DNA of 64,000 bases, from assembly GCA_963841415.1 (NCBI GenBank), contig CAWJCN010000003.1:434001-498000 (forward strand), read 5' to 3'. A model generated the notes under the pieces. It was given only the letters and a program-made list of their open reading frames with translations, was not told the origin of the DNA and ran no database searches. Below are positions 26,826 through 37,797 of the stretch, piece by piece (within the stretch, counting starts at the first letter, position 1; the number at the start of each line of letters is the position of its first letter). The stretch comes from DASUAS01 sp963841415. Its GTDB lineage: Bacteria > Actinomycetota > Acidimicrobiia > IMCC26256 > DASPTH01. Both the position numbers and the translations under genes were made by a program.

Positions 26826-27647
26826 CTACCAGTCCTGGGCGGCGAGTAGGCGCGTGGCGAGCGGTTCGAGCGCGGCCATGAGGTCGTCGAGCTCGCCGGG
26901 CTCGAGGCTCTCGTAGGGCTTCGCCGCGAGATCGTCGGTGAGCGCCTCGACGCGCTGTTTGACAGCGCGACCTGGTTCGCTGAGCCAACCGTCGTCGCCG
27001 ATCAGGCCGCGGTCGCGCATCCCGTCGATCACGGCGGCGAGCTGCGCGGCGGGGAGGTGGTGGATGCGTCCGAACTTCTCCGCGGGCATGTCCATGTCGA
27101 GGGCGAGGAGGACGTGAGCCTCGAGCCCGCCAACGCCCTCGCTCATCAGGGCCGCGATGTGCCCGTCGCCACGGTGCTCGCGCAGCAGGGAGGCCGCATG
27201 GAAGAGACGAGCGACCACGTCATCGGGGATCGGGATCGCGCGCAGTGCGGCGTACATCGGCCGGCCCTCGAACGGTGCGCTGGTCGCAGCCTCGAGCAAC
27301 AGGTCAGCCGCGCGTGCGAACGCCTGGGACTCGACGTGATCGCCCAGGATCCGCCGCAACGCCTTCACGCAGCCCATCTCGCGAGCGGCGATCGCCGCTT
27401 CTGGTGTGGTGGTGCGCCACACCTTCGGAATGTGGCGGGCCACTTCACCGGGCGCGAAGTTGTAGAAGAGCGCGTCCACCACCTCTGCCGGGACCAGGCC
27501 CAAGGGCGCCGCCCGTCCCGCGAAGTAGGTGTCCCAGTAGTCGGTGAAGCCCAGGGCGAACATCGCCTCGTTGGGCTCGTCGGCCGAATAGGGGATGACA
27601 CCGATCGGCTCGACCAGCTCGAACATCCGTCGTGCCATCGAGTTCAT
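26826..27647 (-). CDS. SCO6745 family protein (helix-turn-helix-like)
   Basis: Protein of 273 aa. The pattern MARRMFELVEPIGVIPYSADEPNEAMFALGF, DYWDTYFAGRAAPLG and FYNFAPGEVARHIPKVW is the actinobacterial SCO6745-type family; the C-terminal AAVIDGMRDRGLIGDDGWLSEPGRA looks like a winged helix, as in SalK-type proteins. Function is not established. GGAGGAG precedes ATG 27647. It is 151 bases upstream of the DUF4337-like gene on the same strand. Confidence 0.8.
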   Translation of the reverse strand: MNSMARRMFELVEPIGVIPYSADEPNEAMFALGFTDYWDTYFAGRAAPLGLVPAEVVDALFYNFAPGEVARHIPKVWRTTTPEAAIAAREMGCVKALRRILGDHVESQAFARAADLLLEAATSAPFEGRPMYAALRAIPIPDDVVARLFHAASLLREHRGDGHIAALMSEGVGGLEAHVLLALDMDMPAEKFGRIHHLPAAQLAAVIDGMRDRGLIGDDGWLSEPGRAVKQRVEALTDDLAAKPYESLEPGELDDLMAALEPLATRLLAAQDW

Positions 27648-28024
27648 GGTCGACTCCTCCTTCTGCACCCCGGCGCTCCGAGGAGACGCTCACGATCAGT
27701 TGGACGCCCGCGCACGACGAAACTCATCGCGCAACGACGGTTCGCCCGTGGATCTCGTGGGTCGGGCTGACGAACGTGATCGACGTGCAGAGCCGGCCCG
27801 GACGGATCTCGCTCGTGCTCGGTGACGTCGACCGCGTCCGAGGTCGTGGTCAGCGACATTCTCCGCTTCTCGAACGCCCGCCCCTGAGCGTTCGGCGTTT
27901 CGTGGCACCTCGGGCTTTCGTTCTGGCGCGGTGAACGCGAGCCGCTCGAACGCATCGCGGTCAATCTCGCGCGTACATTGCGGGCTGCGGTGCGGTGCGG
28001 AGCGGAGATGGAGGTTCGGACCGT
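27648..28024. other. Intergenic region
   Basis: Lies between two divergent genes. Frames here show no protein-like text on either strand and no clear hairpin. Presumably both promoters are inside, but no convincing -35/-10 pair stands out. Confidence 0.4.
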
Positions 28025-28315
28025 ATGGACGAACCGGCTGAGCTGCAGAACAACCGACACTGGAGGATGGCCGTGTGGGCGCTTCGTGTCGGGTACCTCG
28101 CGCTGGCCGTCACCATCGTGGGCATCATCGTCATGTCGTCGGGCTCCACGCCATGGGTTCTGGCTGTCGGGGTGATCATCTGGCTCATCGCCGCCGCCGT
28201 CACGCTGACCGGGGTCTTCAGGGCGCGCAGCGAGCTTCCCGAGCCGCGACCCGGGTTCTGGCCGATGCGGTGGATGATCCTCCACGACACCGTTCATGCC
28301 CGGAGCTCCGCCTAG
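28025..28315 (+). CDS. Small two-helix membrane protein
   Basis: Protein of 96 aa. Two membrane helices (LRVGYLALAVTIVGIIVMSS and TPWVLAVGVIIWLIAAAVTL) and a conserved-looking tail LPEPRPGFWPMRWMILHDTV. This arrangement resembles short actinobacterial membrane proteins of unknown function. ATG 28025 is chosen because the frame upstream is poor; the ribosome site is weak. Confidence 0.65.
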   Translation: MDEPAELQNNRHWRMAVWALRVGYLALAVTIVGIIVMSSGSTPWVLAVGVIIWLIAAAVTLTGVFRARSELPEPRPGFWPMRWMILHDTVHARSSA

Positions 28316-28425
28316 CTGCTTCACGGTGGCGGCCGCCGAAGAACCTGCTCCGTGCCGGTCGCCGCGGCTGTGAGTAGCACCTGCTCGGTTCGCGCAGGAG
28401 AGCGGAAGTCGGGCAATGTGGATCC

Positions 28426-28698
28426 ATGAATCGTGCTGAGGCATCAACGAGCGATGCGGGCCCGCCGTCGTCGCGACGAAAGAAGCGGTGGTCCGATCTC
28501 ACCGCCGGTCAGCGGACTGCAATCGTGCTCGGCGCGATCGCCGAGCTGATCATGACGACCATGGCGCTGCGCGACTTGGTGCGTCGTCCTGCAGTGCAAG
28601 TGCGCGGTCGGAAGCCGTTGTGGGTGCTCACGTTCTTCGTTCAGCCAGTCGGGCCGGTCATGTATTTCCTCGTCGGCCGACGACACTCGCGCCAATGA
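28426..28698 (+). CDS. PLDc_N domain membrane protein
   Basis: Protein of 90 aa. After a charged N-terminus it has two helices, with LWVLTFFVQPVGPVMYFLVG at the C-terminus; the last matches the PLDc_N domain found in the N-terminus of cardiolipin synthases and in stand-alone small membrane proteins. Function unknown. Upstream -10/-35 elements are not clear. Confidence 0.75.
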   Translation: MNRAEASTSDAGPPSSRRKKRWSDLTAGQRTAIVLGAIAELIMTTMALRDLVRRPAVQVRGRKPLWVLTFFVQPVGPVMYFLVGRRHSRQ

Positions 28699-28854
28699 CG
28701 CGCCAGACCTGATGCAACGCGCTCCGAGTGTGACGTCAGGCCCGCGCCCGAACTTGCGGGCAGATCGACAGCGGCGCCGAGCCGGCGTCGGGGACAGGTA
28801 GAGAAACGTGATTCGTGCGGGAACCTGACCTCTCCTCGTCACGTCTCATCCCAT

Positions 28855-29163
28855 TTGACACGCCGGCTTGTCCTGCTCGTCACGGTCCTTGCTCTCTCAG
28901 TGCTCTCGGTCGGCGCAGTGGCGACGGGGGCGACGGATCCCACTCGGCTGGCCGACCTCTACACAGGGTCGAACCTCCTCATCGGGGCCAAGAAGCGTGT
29001 CGCCGGCCTGACGTTGCGCGCAACGGACGCGGAGTGGTCGACGGGCACTGGTCCCGAAGTCGCCGGTCCGACGATCGCCATCGTGATGGCCATGACGGGC
29101 CGCACCGTTGCGTTCGACGATCTCGAGGGTGACGGCGTCGACACGTTGCGCGAACGCACCTGA
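28855..29163 (+). pseudogene. C-terminal fragment of a mycothiol-dependent (maleylpyruvate isomerase-type) enzyme with a signal-like N-terminus
   Basis: Frame of 102 aa. Residues about 40-102 (LLIGAKKRVAGLTLRATDAEW, then VMAMTGRTVAFDDLEGDG) match the C-terminal domain of mycothiol-dependent DinB-fold enzymes, which normally have some 200 aa. The DinB catalytic part is missing. In its place lies a hydrophobic stretch (RRLVLLVTVLALSVLSVGAV) that looks like a secretion signal from another gene. The only start is TTG 28855. Either a rearranged remnant or a chimeric gene; I favour a remnant. Confidence 0.55.
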
Positions 29164-29192
29164 CGAACTCGCCGGCGCGTACTGTCGTCGGC

Positions 29193-29660
29193 ATGACGCC
29201 GCAGGAGCTGGCCGACCTCGCGCACCTGCGCCGGGCACGGGACCTCATGGACCGCGAGTACGCGCGGCCGCTCGACGTGCCGGCGATCGCGCGCGCTGCA
29301 CTGATGTCACCCGCACACTTTTCGCGCAAGTTCCGGGCTGCGTACGGCGAGACGCCCTACTCGTACCTCATGACCCGACGCATCGAACGCGCGAAGGCAC
29401 TGCTGCGCCAAGGGATGTTGGTCACCGACACCTGCGTCACGGTCGGTTGCACGTCGCTCGGTTCCTTCAGCTCGCGCTTCACCGAGATCGTCGGCGAGAC
29501 GCCGTCGCAATACCGAGCGCGCGACCACAGCGATCTGCAGGTCGTTCCCTCGTGCGTGAGCATGGTCGTGACGCGACCTCGACGAACCGGGCCGTCCGCC
29601 GACACCGAGCAGGATCGAAGAAGCACTCGGTGGGTGGGTGCTCGTAGGGTCGTCGCATGA
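29193..29660 (+). CDS. AraC family transcriptional regulator (short)
   Basis: Protein of 155 aa with two helix-turn-helix motifs: LDVPAIARAALMSPAHFSRKF and VTDTCVTVGCTSLGSFSSRF, the standard AraC DNA-binding domain with no N-terminal sensing domain. Its stop overlaps the ATG of a VOC protein by ATGA. AraC-plus-VOC pairs of this kind are common in Actinobacteria and usually autonomous. Confidence 0.9.
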   Translation: MTPQELADLAHLRRARDLMDREYARPLDVPAIARAALMSPAHFSRKFRAAYGETPYSYLMTRRIERAKALLRQGMLVTDTCVTVGCTSLGSFSSRFTEIVGETPSQYRARDHSDLQVVPSCVSMVVTRPRRTGPSADTEQDRRSTRWVGARRVVA

Positions 29661-30055
29661 CCGTCACCGTTTCCGCCATGTTCATCCCCGTCCACGACCC
29701 CGACGCCGCACTCGCCTTCTATCGCGACGCGCTCGGCCTCGAAGTCCGCAACGACGTCGCGTCCGGCGAGTTTCGCTGGGTCACCGTCGGGGCTCCGGGG
29801 CAAGACCTCGACGTCGTGCTGTTCCCGCCACGAGGCGGGCTCTCGCAGACCGAGGGAGACGCCCTGCTGACACTCGTGACGCAGGGGTCGCTCCAAGCCG
29901 CGATCTTCCGCACCGATGACCTCGACGCCACCTTCGAGCAGGTCCAGGCGTCGGGCGCCGAGGTGCTCCAGGAACCGGTGTCCCAGCCCTGGGGCGCCCG
30001 CGACTGCGCTTTCCGCGACCCCTCCGGCAACGTGGTCCGGATCGCGCAGTCCTGA
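29657..30055 (+). CDS. VOC family (glyoxalase-like) protein
   Basis: Protein of 132 aa. Vicinal oxygen chelate fold: FIPVHDPDAALAFYRDALGL at the N-terminus and DCAFRDPSGNVVRIAQ at the end, where a metal-binding His or Glu would be expected. Coupled to the AraC regulator. Possible roles are a dioxygenase-like or antibiotic-binding protein; the ligands are incomplete, so it may bind without catalysis. Confidence 0.88.
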   Translation: MTVTVSAMFIPVHDPDAALAFYRDALGLEVRNDVASGEFRWVTVGAPGQDLDVVLFPPRGGLSQTEGDALLTLVTQGSLQAAIFRTDDLDATFEQVQASGAEVLQEPVSQPWGARDCAFRDPSGNVVRIAQS

Positions 30056-30066
30056 GGTCGTCGGCC

Positions 30067-30216
30067 ATGGACTCGAGCCTCGAGGGGAAGACGCGACGTG
30101 CCATCGACATCCACGAAGGGGACAAGGTCGACGCCACCGCCTTCAAGGCGCTGATCCGGGCGGCGGTCGCGCTCAACACCTCCGGCGGAACGGCAAGCCC
30201 GAGGCGAGCGACGTAG
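30067..30216 (+). CDS. Small ORF preceding the UvrA-like gene
   Basis: Frame of 49 aa (MDSSLEGKTRRAIDIHEGDK, VDATAFKALIRAAVALNT). The charged helical character and GC-rich third positions suggest coding. It ends two bases before the UvrA-like start. The final residues read poorly; a single indel would link it to another frame, so it may be the remains of a longer protein. Confidence 0.4.
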   Translation: MDSSLEGKTRRAIDIHEGDKVDATAFKALIRAAVALNTSGGTASPRRAT

Positions 30217-30218
30217 GC

Positions 30219-32613
<2,395 letters not shown>

Positions 32614-32642
<29 letters not shown>

Positions 32643-32913
32643 AGACATCCACGACCGTGCGCTCATGGATGCATACGGCGCCGCGTCGACCGCGCCGCTG
32701 ATCGAGTTCGGCGGCAGGGTGCTCGTGGTCGACGAGAACGTCGACCTGCTCGAGGGGACGTGGCACGGCACGCGCACCGTGATCGTCGAGTTCGAGTCGG
32801 TCGAGCGGGCGCGCGAGTGGTACGACTCGGCGAGCTACCGCGCCGCGCTGCCGCTTCGTCGGGCGGCCGCCGAGTGCAACGTGGTCATCGCGGCCGGGTT
32901 CGAGCTTCGGTAG
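32614..32913 (+). CDS. DUF1330 family protein
   Basis: Protein of 99 aa, ferredoxin-like fold: KGYVILTEDIHDRALMDAYG, GGRVLVVDENVDLLEGTWHG and VEFESVERAREWYDSASYRA are the DUF1330 landmarks. GTG 32614 lies inside the end of the UvrA-like gene (29-base overlap), so the two are probably co-transcribed. Function unknown. Confidence 0.88.
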
Positions 32914-33009
32914 CCCGCCCGGCGTCACCTCGGCTGCCGCTACGATCGGCTCGCAGACCCCGCGGGAGTGCAGGCGAGCATCAGAGCGTGACGGGCGGGG
33001 AACCACCTC

Positions 33010-33276
33010 ATGGGGCCGAACTTCTCCATCATCCTGCCGACCTGTCGACGACCCGAACTGCTCGCGCGTTCGCTGGGATCGGTGCTCGCGCAAGAGCTGG
33101 CCGACTTCGAGTGCATCGTGGTCGACCAGCGGGGGAAGTCCTTGGAAGCTGTCGAAGAGGACGAACTCCCGACGAGCTCCCTTCGAGAGGGTTTCGGCGA
33201 GCGCTGCGATCATGCCGCCACGCCAGGTGCCCGCACTCCACGACGGCGCCGGGGAGGTCGTCGACGAGCCGGCTGA
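33010..33276 (+). pseudogene. Truncated glycosyltransferase family 2 (N-terminal fragment)
   Basis: MGPNFSIILPTCRRPELLAR, SLGSVLAQELADFECIVVD is the N-terminus of a GT2 enzyme. After the VVD at about 33120-33126, where the family continues with a DxD region, the frame enters sequence that is antisense to another truncated gene and soon stops. GT2 proteins are normally over 230 aa, so this is a broken gene or an assembly joint. Confidence 0.65.
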
Positions 33277-33403
33277 GGAGGAGGTTGTCGACGAAGCGTT
33301 CCCGCGGCACCGTCGTGCGGTCCGCGTATTTGGCGAACAGCCGGAACTCCTGCCGGTGCTCGACGCGTCGGATCGATTGGAGCACCCGGCCCAGCAGGTT
33401 CAT
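33127..33403 (-). pseudogene. Truncated TylF/MycF-type O-methyltransferase (N-terminal fragment)
   Basis: On the minus strand MNLLGRVLQSIRRVEHRQEF and LVDDLPGAVVECG, then (after one extra base near 33231) TWRGGMIAALAETLSKGARR and LFDSFQGLPPLVD, match macrocin-O-methyltransferase-type proteins, which are usually about 250 aa. The frame ends at the same GTCGAC where the glycosyltransferase fragment ends, so the two genes are joined tail to tail at a 6-bp palindrome. Confidence 0.6.
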
Positions 33404-33524
33404 CGACGGAACCTACCGTGAGATGCAGCGGAGGTGTGGCCGGAGGCCGGGACGCCGGAGCGAAATCGACCCGATGTGGTGGTACTCGGACCCGCGCGAC
33501 ACTCGCGCTCATGCGGGGGGCGAG

Positions 33525-34340
33525 ATGAGAGTGGGCCTCGGGTCGGTCGTGGTCGCGGTTCTCGTCGTCGCCCTCGCTTCTGTGGCCGGGGCCCAGGATG
33601 CATCGACGCGGGCGCAGCTGCGATCCAAGCAGTCGATACCCGTCTTCTACAACCAGGGGATCGCGCGCGTGCGCGGCGGCTGGATCATCACGGGCACGCT
33701 CTCTCCCATTCCGAACACCGACGTCATCGCGCGCACCGACGATCGGTTCAACGTGGTCGCGGAGAACAAGGCGGCGATCCCCGAGAAGTGGCGCGCGCAG
33801 GGATACAACCACATCGGTGACATCGACGTGGTCGGCAACGTCGTGTACGCGCCGTTCGAGCAACCCGATTACTCGAAAGGTCAGCAGGTGTCCGCGCGCT
33901 ACGACGCACGGACGTTGAAGTTCCTGGGCGCGGTGGAGGTCGCGCAACACGAGAATTCTTTCGTCACGGTCGACCGAACCACGAACATCGCCTACTCGAT
34001 GGATCACTTCGACGGCGCCGAGCTTCTCCGCTACGACGTCGCCCACGGGTGGAAGACGCTGACGCCGCTGAAGCTCTCGATGAACCTCGAGCACACGCAA
34101 GGCGCCAGCGTCGCACGCGGCTCCGTCTGGATCTGCACCTCCGATGCCCACAACGACATCTATCGCGTGAACATCAAGACCGGTCACGTCGACCCGGTCG
34201 CACAGATCGTGGATCCGCCCGGTGAAGCAGAGGGCATCGACGCCACGTCGCTGCCGTCGGGGGCGCTGCACGCGATGGTGCTCGATCCCGATCAGACGAA
34301 GGTCTGGATCGAACACTTCTCCGCCCCGCCGTCGCGGTGA
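33525..34340 (+). CDS. Secreted beta-propeller-like protein
   Basis: Protein of 271 aa with a clear signal peptide (MRVGLGSVVVAVLVVALASVAGAQ, read in parts; cleavage after AGA). The mature part has repeated beta segments (NHIGDIDVVGNVVYAPFEQP, VTVDRTTNIAYSMDHFDG, GSVWICTSDAHNDIYRVN), like a propeller; no catalytic motif. GGGGGGCGAG sits before ATG 33525. Function unknown, probably surface or periplasmic. Confidence 0.72.
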   Translation: MRVGLGSVVVAVLVVALASVAGAQDASTRAQLRSKQSIPVFYNQGIARVRGGWIITGTLSPIPNTDVIARTDDRFNVVAENKAAIPEKWRAQGYNHIGDIDVVGNVVYAPFEQPDYSKGQQVSARYDARTLKFLGAVEVAQHENSFVTVDRTTNIAYSMDHFDGAELLRYDVAHGWKTLTPLKLSMNLEHTQGASVARGSVWICTSDAHNDIYRVNIKTGHVDPVAQIVDPPGEAEGIDATSLPSGALHAMVLDPDQTKVWIEHFSAPPSR

Positions 34341-34578
34341 GAAGATTCTTGCGGCGGTCACCCGCACGACGCCTCGATGTCATCTCGGTGTGCGACGCTC
34401 TGTCAGCAGCGGCGCGCGGGCGGACCTTCCTTGCCGTGGACCGGACCGACGTGCCCCGGAGGCGGTGCTGCCCCCACCCCCCGGGCGGCACCACCTCCGC
34501 CAACTCTGCGTTTCCGCCCGGGCGCGAGCGGCTTCGATGATGGCTTGCACCCTGCGGAAGGAGGCGCGGGCCGCGGGC

Positions 34579-34971
34579 TCAGGTGTAGAGCGTTCCGTCC
34601 TGGCAGAAGCAGAGGTCGTTGCCCCACGGGTCGACCACGTAGAACGAGAGCTCGCCCCACGGACGTTCGACCACTTCACCGGCGGGGGCGTCGTGCACAC
34701 GATAGGGCGCGAGGACGCCCAGTCGAGCGGCGCGTTCATGCACCGCCGCGACGTCGTCGACTGCGAAGAACAGCGACTTCGGGCCGGGCGTCGGCGAGAG
34801 CCCACCTTGCGCGACGTCGATCAGCGCCACGATGACACCGTCGCAGTCGAAGTAGTGGCGGGCGCCGCGGTGACGCTGGCCTTCCATGCCGAGCAGGTCG
34901 CGGTAGAGGTCGGTGGCCTGGTCGAGATCAGCCACCTCGACGGCGACTCGGAACACTCGAGGATCGGTCAT
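34579..34971 (-). CDS. VOC family protein
   Basis: Protein of 130 aa: RVFRVAVEVADLDQATDLYR, DLLGMEG at the start and RPWGELSFYVVDPWGNDLCF at the end, a typical glyoxalase/bleomycin-resistance fold. Its ATG overlaps the stop of the ArsR gene (ATGA), so both are on one transcript and probably repressed by that ArsR. Ligand unknown. Confidence 0.9.
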   Translation of the reverse strand: MTDPRVFRVAVEVADLDQATDLYRDLLGMEGQRHRGARHYFDCDGVIVALIDVAQGGLSPTPGPKSLFFAVDDVAAVHERAARLGVLAPYRVHDAPAGEVVERPWGELSFYVVDPWGNDLCFCQDGTLYT

Positions 34972-35345
34972 GCGCGTACTCCTCGCTGCGCGGAACGGGG
35001 ACCGGGCGAACGCCAGAGCTCGTGCCCGGTCGGCGGTGCGAGCAGCCCGAGCCAGCCGCCGACCACCCGCTGCAGGTGCGCGCGCTCGAGCCGGTAGATC
35101 GAGCGGCGGCCTTCCCGCCGCACCGTGACGATGCCGGCGGCCTCGAGCACGTGCAGGTGGCGCGTCGTCGTGGGCCAGCTGTGGTCGAGTCGCGTCGCGA
35201 GGTACCCGGACGGCAGCTCCGGGCCGTGGTGGGCGAGGAGCATCACGATGTGACGACGCGCCTCGTGGGAGAGGGCGTCGAAGACGCGTTCGGTCTCGCT
35301 GAGCGTGGGGCGGCGGGACCGCCGGGCATCGATCGCCGGAGCCAT
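34968..35345 (-). CDS. ArsR family transcriptional regulator
   Basis: Protein of 125 aa. Winged-helix DNA-binding region: RVFDALSHEARRHIVMLLAH, YLATRLDHSWPTTTRHLHVL, EAAGIVTVRREGRRSIYRLE. No Cys pair for metal binding is present, so it is probably not a metal sensor. A perfect 20-bp palindrome lies eight bases upstream of its ATG, a likely autorepressor site. The start is ATG 35345. Confidence 0.9.
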   Translation of the reverse strand: MAPAIDARRSRRPTLSETERVFDALSHEARRHIVMLLAHHGPELPSGYLATRLDHSWPTTTRHLHVLEAAGIVTVRREGRRSIYRLERAHLQRVVGGWLGLLAPPTGHELWRSPGPRSAQRGVRA

Positions 35346-35352
35346 CACGAAA

Positions 35353-35372
35353 GATTAGCGGATACGCTAATC
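35353..35372. promoter_or_regulatory. Palindromic operator of the ArsR-VOC operon
   Basis: Perfect inverted repeat GATTAGCG-GATA-CGCTAATC, 8-bp arms and 4-nt spacer, within 30 bases upstream of the ArsR start. Its AT content stands out from the surroundings. This is the expected size and place for an ArsR dimer site. Confidence 0.7.
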
Positions 35373-35565
35373 ATCTGTCGATGCTGATCGCGCGCACGGA
35401 TCCGTTTCGGCGCGACATACGGCGCATTGCGGTCAGGGTCTGACCGCAGACGGTGCTCGACTCCCACGTGCTGTCACATCGCGGGTACCTGATCCGTCTG
35501 ATGGGAACTGAAAGAGATGCGCCGGGCGGCTGCCGGCGCCTCGTGCTACGGGAAGGAAACCCCCC

Positions 35566-36555
35566 ATGTCACCGATCATCGAGGCACAAGGGCTGACGAA
35601 GCGCTTCGGCGACGTGCGCGCGCTCGACGGCCTCGACCTGGCTGCCGAGTCAGGTCAGGTCACCGCGCTGCTCGGACCGAACGGCGCGGGCAAGACGACC
35701 TTCGTCAGTGCAGTCGCGACGCTGCTCCGTCCCGACGGCGGGCGGATCTGGGTCGCCGGGATCGACGCCGCCGCCGAACCCAAGCGGGTGCGCAAGATCA
35801 TCGGGCTCGCCGGTCAGTACGCGTCGGTCGAGCCCACGATGACCGGGATCGAGAACCTGCGAATGGTCGCCCGCCTGTTCGGGCTCGGGCGCGGCGACGC
35901 GAACCGCGCCGCCGACGAGGTGCTCGAGCGGTTGGACCTCGCCGACGCGCGCGACCGCCTCGTGCGGACGTACTCCGGCGGCATGCGGCGTCGTCTCGAC
36001 CTCGGCGCCAGCTTGGTGGGCCGGCCGCAACTCCTCCTGCTCGACGAGCCGACCACGGGTCTCGATCCGCGCGGTCGCGCCGATCTGTGGGCGGCGATCC
36101 GCAACCTGGTCGCCGACGGGACCGACGTCCTGCTGACGACGCAGTACCTCGAGGAGGCCGACCAGTTGGCGCGCCACATCGTGATCGTCGACCACGGTCG
36201 CGTGATCTCTGCCGGGACACCCGACGAGCTGAAGGACCGCGCCGGCCGCAACGTGATCGAGGTCCGGCCGCGATCGGCGGGTGACCTCCCCGCGGTCGAG
36301 GAGACCCTCGCCCGCATCGGCTGCGAAGCGCCCCACACCGACATGGACACCCAGCGGGTCTCGGCACGCGTCGAAGGAGGTGGCGACCAACTCCGCGACG
36401 TGGTCCGGTTGCTGGACGAACGAGCCATCGAGGTCGACGACGTCGGAGTGCGCCGTCCCAGCCTCGACGAGGTCTTCCTCGCCGTCACCGGCAAGCACCT
36501 CGACCCGACCGACCCGAACGCCAACCCGCAGTCGGCCGACGCCGACGCCGCCTGA
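35566..36555 (+). CDS. Daunorubicin-resistance-type ABC transporter ATP-binding protein (DrrA-like)
   Basis: Protein of 329 aa. Walker A GPNGAGKTT (about residues 37-45), Q-loop GQYASVEPTMTG, signature YSGGMRRRLDL, Walker B LLLLDEPTTGLDP, and a C-terminal regulatory region (about residues 225-320) seen in DrrA. The next gene, 14 bases on, is the matching ABC-2 permease. Likely function is efflux of a hydrophobic drug or antibiotic. Confidence 0.93.
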   Translation: MSPIIEAQGLTKRFGDVRALDGLDLAAESGQVTALLGPNGAGKTTFVSAVATLLRPDGGRIWVAGIDAAAEPKRVRKIIGLAGQYASVEPTMTGIENLRMVARLFGLGRGDANRAADEVLERLDLADARDRLVRTYSGGMRRRLDLGASLVGRPQLLLLDEPTTGLDPRGRADLWAAIRNLVADGTDVLLTTQYLEEADQLARHIVIVDHGRVISAGTPDELKDRAGRNVIEVRPRSAGDLPAVEETLARIGCEAPHTDMDTQRVSARVEGGGDQLRDVVRLLDERAIEVDDVGVRRPSLDEVFLAVTGKHLDPTDPNANPQSADADAA

Positions 36556-36569
36556 TCTCGGGAGCAACG

Positions 36570-37418
36570 ATGACGACCACCGACACCCGCGCCACCACCG
36601 GCACCATCGACTCGAAGCTCGCGCCCGGCAGCGGCGCGGGCTGGGTCACAGCTTCGCTCCAGAGCGCGAAGCGAACCATCCTCCAGTTCTTCCGCACCCC
36701 GCAGCTGCTCATGCTGGGCACGGTGCAGGGCGCGCTGTTCCTCTTCATGTTCCGTTACATCTTCGGCGGCGCCATCCACGTGCACGGCCAGCTCGACTAC
36801 GTCGACTTCCTGGTGCCGGGCTTCCTCGCCACCGGGATCCTCTGGCTCGGGATGCCCGCGAGCTCCGGCGTCGCCGAGGATGCGACGACCGGCGTGCACG
36901 ATCGTCTGCGGTCGCTGCCGATCCCGCGCTCGTCGGTCATGTTCGGACGTTCGCTCGCCGACACCGCGCTCACCCTCTGGGGCCTCTTCGTCACCACGGT
37001 GCTCGCGTTCATCGTCGGTTTCCGGCTCCACGCCGACGCCGTCGACGTGCTGATCGCGCTCGGGCTGCTGCTGGTCATGATCTACAGCTTCATGTGGATC
37101 TTCATCACCATCGGCTTGGTCTCGAACAGCGCGCAAGCGGCGAACGGCATGGCGACGCTGCTCGTGATCCCGGTCGCGTTCATCTCGGCCGCGTACGTGC
37201 CCGCCAACTCGCTGCCGGGCTGGTTGCAGCCGGTGGCCGACAACCAGCCGTTCACGGTGTTCAGCAACGCGCTGCGCAGCTTGACCCAGGGTGGTACCGA
37301 CGCGGTCGGGATCGGTCACACCACCACCTACTGGATCGTGCTGAGCCTCGCGTGGTGCGCCGGGATCTTCCTGGTGTTCAGCTCGATCGCCGTCGCCCGC
37401 TTCTCCCGGCGGCGGTGA
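36570..37418 (+). CDS. ABC-2 type transporter permease (DrrB-like)
   Basis: Protein of 282 aa with six membrane segments, including LLMLGTVQGALFLFMFRYIF, DFLVPGFLATGILWLGM, GLFVTTVLAFIVGF and WIVLSLAWCAGIFLVFSSIA. DrrB-like marker: VADNQPFTVFSNALR near the fifth helix. It is the membrane partner of the preceding ATPase. Confidence 0.92.
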   Translation: MTTTDTRATTGTIDSKLAPGSGAGWVTASLQSAKRTILQFFRTPQLLMLGTVQGALFLFMFRYIFGGAIHVHGQLDYVDFLVPGFLATGILWLGMPASSGVAEDATTGVHDRLRSLPIPRSSVMFGRSLADTALTLWGLFVTTVLAFIVGFRLHADAVDVLIALGLLLVMIYSFMWIFITIGLVSNSAQAANGMATLLVIPVAFISAAYVPANSLPGWLQPVADNQPFTVFSNALRSLTQGGTDAVGIGHTTTYWIVLSLAWCAGIFLVFSSIAVARFSRRR

Positions 37419-37797
37419 CCGTCGAGCCGCGCGGAGTCCGTCAGGTCCGGGCGGCCCGGTTGAGAACGGCATTGGACCGCGCCACCTCCGAGGGTCGCGG
37501 TTCCGTGCGGGATGGGTGCGTTCGAGAAGGCCGCGTCGTGCCGGTGAGGATCTCCCCGAGCACACGACCATCGTCGACGTGGTCATCGGTGAGTCCCACG
37601 CGCAACGCGCCGTCGCGCACGCCACGCGGCGGCGTCAGCTCGTGCTCATCGAGACTTGAGCGCGAGTTCACCGCAGCGCCATCAGGTCGTTCCTTCGGGC
37701 TGGCAAGGTGGCAGTCGATCGGCGCGACCGGACTCGCTTCCCCCGGACCGGGCGCGTCGACGTTCTCTTCCTCTGCACGTGACCGGAAGGAGTGGCT
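37419..37797. other. Intergenic region with a probable coding remnant on the plus strand
   Basis: No intact gene. From about 37548 to the stop at 37659 a GC3-rich plus-strand frame reads GEDLPEHTTIVDVVIGESHA and RRRQLVLIET; it joins an upstream text (VRDGCVREGRVVP) only if one missing base near 37545 is restored. I do not recognise the protein. Confidence 0.4.
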
